Shown piece by piece: positions 58,730 to 64,000 of a DNA stretch of 64,000 nt (position 1 is the stretch's first letter; each line of letters opens with the position of its first letter). Origin of the DNA: Dallia pectoralis (Eukaryota > Chordata > Actinopteri > Esociformes > Umbridae); assembly GCA_029465975.1 (NCBI GenBank), contig CM055755.1:3845909-3909908 (forward strand), read 5' to 3'. The notes beneath the pieces were generated by a model. It was not told where the DNA came from. It saw only the letters and a list, made by a program, of their open reading frames with translations, and ran no database searches. The translations under genes and the position numbers were made by a program.

Positions 58730-59229
58730 NNNNNNNNNNNNNNNNNNNNNNNNNNNNNNNNNNNNNNNNNNNNNNNNNNNNNNNNNNNNNNNNNNNNNNN
58801 NNNNNNNNNNNNNNNNNNNNNNNNNNNNNNNNNNNNNNNNNNNNNNNNNNNNNNNNNNNNNNNNNNNNNNNNNNNNNNNNNNNNNNNNNNNNNNNNNNNN
58901 NNNNNNNNNNNNNNNNNNNNNNNNNNNNNNNNNNNNNNNNNNNNNNNNNNNNNNNNNNNNNNNNNNNNNNNNNNNNNNNNNNNNNNNNNNNNNNNNNNNN
59001 NNNNNNNNNNNNNNNNNNNNNNNNNNNNNNNNNNNNNNNNNNNNNNNNNNNNNNNNNNNNNNNNNNNNNNNNNNNNNNNNNNNNNNNNNNNNNNNNNNNN
59101 NNNNNNNNNNNNNNNNNNNNNNNNNNNNNNNNNNNNNNNNNNNNNNNNNNNNNNNNNNNNNNNNNNNNNNNNNNNNNNNNNNNNNNNNNNNNNNNNNNNN
59201 NNNNNNNNNNNNNNNNNNNNNNNNNNNNN
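58730..59229. other. Assembly gap of 500 N
   Basis: Exactly 500 undetermined bases, which suggests a gap of arbitrary assigned size. Long frames crossing it consist only of unknown residues. Confidence 1.
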
Positions 59230-60571
59230 TATTGTTCGCGTGGGAGATTGAAAAAAAACTCTGTGTCGTTGCAATAGGAACAGATTTACATTCAAAACGC
59301 AGCAAAAGTTTGTGTAAAATGTTACAACCCAAACTCATTTAAAGCGTTAGTGTTTATCACAAAAGCGAGGACAACTGGACGAGCCAGAATGTATTTCATT
59401 CTCTGCCTTCAGCTGGGACAGATACCCGAGCCAATTGCTGAGCACCACTAATCATCTTTTCCAAATTCATTGTACCAGATCAGTGGCATCGTAACCGACC
59501 AAGTGAACAACAGAACGAATAAACCGGTAAACAGCTCCGGGGAGTTTATATTGGCCAACGCAACAAAGGCGCTGGACTGTAAATACTAATCATTTGCAAG
59601 GCGACACGACACGAATACAAAGCAGGTGTGGCCAGTGTGGCTCTGCTTGAATCGTTTTAATATAATTATGTAGAGTAAGAAGCCAACATCTAGATCATTG
59701 TCAGAGAACTGCGGTCGTTCCGTCGGGTTGTTTCGCAGACGTCAGATTGTCACCGTCGATTTCTGAGAAGCATACAGCCATGGACGTTAAGAGACGACGA
59801 TAATGGAGGCGACCAAATGTCTGGACGATTATAGGCGAAAAAACGTAACGATCTCATCTGATTGCTTTTCATTTGCTGGATATTTCTGACTTGTTACGGT
59901 TCTCAGCTGTGGCACAGGCAAAACCATAGCAACCACGGCAATAATAAAAGAGACATTCACTTTTTGTCAGACACATTCATTGCTTTTTTGTTCGTTTGTA
60001 GATCCTCTGTCGAGCTACAACACTGTCCTTTAAGTTATTGAGATCCCAGTGCTGTTGTATTCAAACTGTAACGGGTAGTAACGATATCATATCAATAGGA
60101 AGCATTACGACCAGTCACGGGTGCAGCAAACACGGTGATCATCTAACTCGGGCAGGATCTCAGGCATAATGTTTGATCTTTTTGAGTCTTTTTTCGTCTT
60201 TCGTTATTCAAATACACATTTAAAAAGAAACTTTTGTTTGTTTGATTTACGTTTGTTGAAATCACAAGAATCGCCAGAAACAACGCGTTTTCTTTGATGA
60301 TGCCAGAAGATCGGCATCAGGATTGGATTTATATTGTACTTGCGTGTACTGTCAAACTGTCAAAAGCTGCGGTAGTGTTTGGTACCAAACTTCTGAATGT
60401 GACACATTACATCATACTGAAACAGTCAGAATGGTAATGCCTCCATACCTAGCGTCAGTTCATAAGCTGCACTCCCAGAACAAACACATTATTGTTATTT
60501 GTTCAACACGTCCGCTGACTAACACATTAACCAACATTACAGTCGTTCTAACTTCACTTTAACATCTGTTG
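59230..60571. other. Unassigned DNA
   Basis: No gene or array recognised. Mostly AT-rich, with open frames under 80 codons. Confidence 0.4.
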
Positions 60572-60855
60572 GGACAGGGCCGCCTGACTGAGACAGAAGT
60601 CTAAATCACTGCCTTGCAGTACGGCTGCGGCACTGTAGCCGGAGGATTAAAATCCTGTTTGCAGGCGGGTGGTGTACAGACAGAGCCGGGAGTCTCTTGA
60701 ACGGACGCCAGACGTGGCCGCCTTGGCTCGTCGTGTGCCGGCTAATCTGTCTGGTGGGTCTGGTGCCCGCAAGCTCGATGGTGGTTGTCGGCCGAAGAAT
60801 GCGCTCTCCTCCAAGCGTGCTGGTATTGGCAATTACCTGCTAGTTGAGTGACCCA
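60572..60855 (+). repeat. tRNA-derived SINE-like repeat, candidate
   Basis: TCTAAATCACTGCCTTGCAG TACGGCTGCGGCACTGTAGC followed by GGATTAAAATCCTG resembles a tRNA-like head. The last part is close to a Pol III B box (GGTTCGAATCC), and the order fits fish SINE heads of the GCTAAAGCACTGC.TTGCAGTG type. The body has GGGAGTCTCTTGAACGGACG, CTGGTGGGTCTGGTGCC and GAATGCGCTCTCCTCCAAGC GTGCTGG, ending TGCTAGTTGAGTG. Boundaries and family are uncertain. Confidence 0.4.
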
Positions 60856-61475
60856 AGTGATAACCAGTAGTGTAGATTTTGGCCTTTCCTAAACCATTTG
60901 ACAGTTGCTGCAATGAAACACGGCCATAACGGCACATTAGGGGAAAATAATTTGTCGGTAAAGAACGTATACATATTTTTATCGGAGGCACTTGTCTTCC
61001 ACTCCGGCGATCATCGTACACAAACGTGCACAAATCTCTGTCCGTCCGCCCTCTTCCGAGTTAACAGCCGGAGTTGAAGGACGGAGTGTGCGGCTTTGCC
61101 ACAGTGTTGTGCCGCGAGTCTCCCGGTGAAAGGGATTCTGTTCTCCACCGCCTCGTTTTCACACAATAGAATGCCAGCTCTACGGGGGGACCCAGAGCGC
61201 CGGAGCGAGCCAAGGACATTTGCGCAGTTAAAGTAAACACCCGTGCCATCCAGCAGATTGAGATGCCGTCTGTTTCTGGGGGTCTCGTGGGGCAGTGTGT
61301 GTGTGCGTGTGTGTGTGTGTGTGTGTGTGCGTGTGTGTGTGTGAGATCTGTGCCTGGTAATGTCCTCCCACTCACTCCCCTCTATCTCTCCTCCCGGCTC
61401 TAACCGCCTGGAATGTCACCGTTCCTACTTTCATGCATAAAGCCGGTGTGGCTTTTGTCAATGCAGTGGACGCAC
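60856..61475. other. Unassigned DNA with a (TG)n tract
   Basis: (TG)n with GCGTG interruptions at 61293-61343. No gene supported. Confidence 0.4.
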
Positions 61476-61642
61476 TCCTGGGCACACCTGGACACACCAG
61501 GCCACTACTGTGCACACCTGGACACACCTGGGCACACCTGGACACACCAGGCCACTACTGGGCACACCTGGACACACCTGGGCACACCTGGACACACCAG
61601 GCCACTACTGGGCACACCTGGACATTGCTGGACACACCAGCC
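61476..61642. repeat. 50-bp higher-order tandem repeat, 3 copies
   Basis: GCCACTACTG recurs at 61501, 61551 and 61601, exactly 50 bp apart. Each 50-mer is built from ~10-bp units of the type GGCACACCTG, GACACACCTG and GACACACCAG. Confidence 0.92.
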
Positions 61643-61739
61643 GTGGTTAGTAAAGGCACACTCCAAGACTTCCATTGAATTCTGGGTAAACTGGGAAGCC
61701 ACAGTGAAGGAGCTCCAAAACACTCACAATCAGCCCCAA

Positions 61740-62158
61740 ACTACAGAGACCAGGACTAAACCAAATGTGTCAGAGACCAGGACTAAACCAAATGTGTCAG
61801 AGACCAGGTCTAAACCAAATGTGTCAGAGACCAGGGCTAAACTAAATATGTCAGAGACCAGGTCTAAACCTAATGTGTCAGAGACCAGGACTAAACAGAA
61901 TGTGTCAGAGACCAGGACTAAACCAAATGTGTCAGAGACCAGGACTAAACCAAATGTGTCAGAGACCAGGACTAAACCAAATGTGTCAGAGACCAGGACT
62001 AAACCAAATGTGCCAGAGACCAGGACTAAACCTAATGGGGGGGCGGAGACCAGGTCTAAACCTAATGAGGGGGCGGAAACCAGGTCCAAACCTAATGAGG
62101 GGGCGGAGACCAGGTCTAAACCTAATGAAGGGGCGGAGACCAGGACTAAACCTAAACG
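61740..62158. repeat. 27-bp minisatellite, ~15 copies, two variants in blocks
   Basis: The unit is AGAGACCAGGACTAAACCAA ATGTGTC for about 11 copies. It then switches to an AATG(A/G)GGGGGCGG form for the last four (from about 62030). The period is a multiple of three, so the plus strand reads (ETRTKPNVS)n then (ETRSKPNEGA)n. Together with the adjacent 50-mer array this gives a 254-codon frame (61413-62177) that I regard as an artefact. Confidence 0.97.
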
Positions 62159-64000
62159 GACAGAGAAATCAGAATAACATTAAACCAGATAGCATTGCTA
62201 CATTCGATCGAAGGTCACACAAATGCAATGTAACGATGTACACGTAAGACATTTGTGACCACACAAAGCACAGATCAGCAAAACGAACAGACAATGAATG
62301 AGCTAAAAAGATGAGAACAAAAACAAAATCCCCGGGAAAACGGCGCCAAGCACAGCGGTGTGTTCGAACTACGGATCAACATGATTGAACGTTATCTGAT
62401 ACCGCGTCCTCACGTTAAAGCAGATTGACTGGTGACAGTAATCGCCGCTCGCGGCGGGCCATACGTCATGTGATAATTCAACGTTTCAAATCTCCACAGT
62501 CTGAATGAATGCTTCCCGAGGAAACGCCATGCTAATTTGGCTGTTAAAAGTGACAAAATTCTGATTAAAGAACATGATGGACTATCATTAGTCGGCGGCT
62601 TGCACGCTGATTAACATATCAAAACCCAGGGTTTGTCAGTGTCACAGAGAGAGGACGCTGCTGTGAGTTTACCATAAACAAGTCCGTGAATTATTCAGGA
62701 CAAAAATCATGCTCACTTCTGGCGACAATATTCATTATATCTCGAGGGGCGTCTGCAAAGTCTCAAATTGCATCGAAACGACAGGGAAATAATAAGCGCA
62801 AAAGATACGTTTGATCGCCAAAACAAGGCAGATCGGGCCATAGTGAATAGGCGTGGGTAGTATTATTCATGTTAGTATGTGATCGATTCTCTACTCAATA
62901 TATCCGGACGTGTCATGAATAACCACGAAAAAACAGGACCTGCTTGGGACTACTCAGAAAATGTTATGGTTAGAATTGAACCCCTTTAACAATGGCAGAA
63001 ATATGCTTTGGTATGTGAATAAGATTCCCAGATATATGACCCCTGACAGATCACTTGTCTTGGATCTCTAACTGAAACCTGAGGTCCCCTGGGACAGGCC
63101 AGGCGCACGAGAAACGATGGGCTTTTTTATAATTTGGGTAAAAGTCCATTTGAAATCCTCCGTCCTCTGTGACCCGGAACCAATAAGTGGTTGAGCAGAT
63201 GTAAAGTCATTAGCAGTCCAGTGGAAAAATGTCCTCGGCTACTCGATACCTTCGTTACTTTAAACTCCCTTTCCCAATTATCCAAACGCATCAATTGGTC
63301 TGTCTTATCGCAACGACTCCCAAAGCAGCAATCATTCCCTTCTAGGCATGCGCACCGAGACATTCCGCTTATTTCCCCACTGCTCACCCGACCAGGAAGT
63401 CCTGTAGGTCGGGACATGTCACCAGACAAGACACGTCCAACCGGTGTCCTCCGTTAGCCCTGCAGGGCACCAGAGCAGCTTGAACAAAGAGTTCAGGATG
63501 TCGGGAACCAGCTTCATTTGTTTTGCGCATTTTTACAGACGGACCCATAAATATTTATAAGAACATCACAAATCCTTTTGAAGACATAACAAGGTAGGAA
63601 TTTGGAGTTCTTCAAACAGATGGTTGTAATGATTCAAGATGTCCGCGTTGGCGCGCCGGCACCCTGTTTTCCAATATGGCGCCCTTTGAACCATTTCCGT
63701 CTCGGCGTAACAAGTTTAAGGGGCCAATCCTGCGGGGAGAAGGCTGTCATTCATCCGTATCATTTGATTTGCCGACTGCACCCGAGATCAAGAGTGACAG
63801 ACAGAAGTACTGTAATGTGATTGGATCCCTTCCCATAATGCACACTGCCCCAACATGCTAATACGGGCATTTGGTTAACAAGTTCTGAACCAATCAATCA
63901 CCAGCTGGTTGTTCCTGGGGCTCAACAATCTAAATTGGCTTCCTCTCCTTGTCTCCGTACACCCCGTGCATCCAAAGCTCAACATTTCATAGTGGCAACA
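62159..64000. other. Unassigned DNA with candidate conserved segments
   Basis: No gene or transposon recognised. 62500-62800 contains many homeodomain-type cores (GCTAATTTGG, CTGATTAAAG, GCTGATTAACATATC, GAATTATTCA). 63640-63730 is CpG-rich and has CAATATGGCGCCC, a YY1-like ATGGCG motif. Open frames up to 100 codons lack domain features. Confidence 0.35.

Noticed and set aside
58507..59342. Frames of 212-256 codons crossing 58730-59229
   Set aside because: They consist mostly of unknown residues over the N gap.

Overview
The window is vertebrate, almost certainly ray-finned-fish, intergenic DNA. I see no intact host gene, no convincing coding exon, no tRNA or rRNA gene and no bacterial-type organisation. 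Decayed Tc1/mariner transposase pieces, tRNA-like SINE-type repeats and short dispersed repeats of kinds I know from salmonid and pike-like fishes point to a protacanthopterygian (salmoniform/esociform) genome. That placement is an inference from remembered repeat families, not from a search.

The most structured object is a 4.7 kb DNA transposon at 6376-11070, bounded by a 6-bp direct repeat (CATTTC) and carrying long inverted arms. The outer ~500 bp of the arms is almost identical. Each arm contains a ladder of ~21-bp subterminal repeats and a ~49-bp minisatellite unit. The right arm holds 2 copies of that unit and the left arm about 36, so the left arm has grown from ~0.7 kb to 2.3 kb. The core encodes no recognisable transposase. 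A 90-codon orphan ORF, a splice donor inside the TIR and a splice acceptor in the core suggest a defunct transcription unit.

The rest of the window is dominated by tandem repeats. About twenty minisatellites with unrelated units (13, 18, 23, 26, 27, 34, 36, 40, 40, 42, 49, 50, 51, 62 bp and others) cover roughly 11-12 kb, near 18% of the sequence. They are densest at 46.4-55.3 kb, where five arrays (40-mer, 18-mer, GGA-rich, 40-mer, 36-mer) fill more than half of 9 kb. The long open frames in the window mostly run through arrays whose period is a multiple of three, and are not genes.

Remaining layout: Tc1-like transposase remnants lie at 1-178, 18398-18590, 18832-18895, 32255-32588, 45297-45495 and 56351-56917, with a Tc1-type repeat end near 22000. 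A hAT-like MITE sits at 1791-2031. SINE-like or dispersed repeats lie near 3449, 15715, 18591, 37540, 48530, 50670 and 60572. A 500-N assembly gap (58730-59229) follows a CpG-rich stretch. Between these lie AT-rich, homeodomain-motif-bearing segments that look like candidate conserved non-coding elements, which cannot be tested here.
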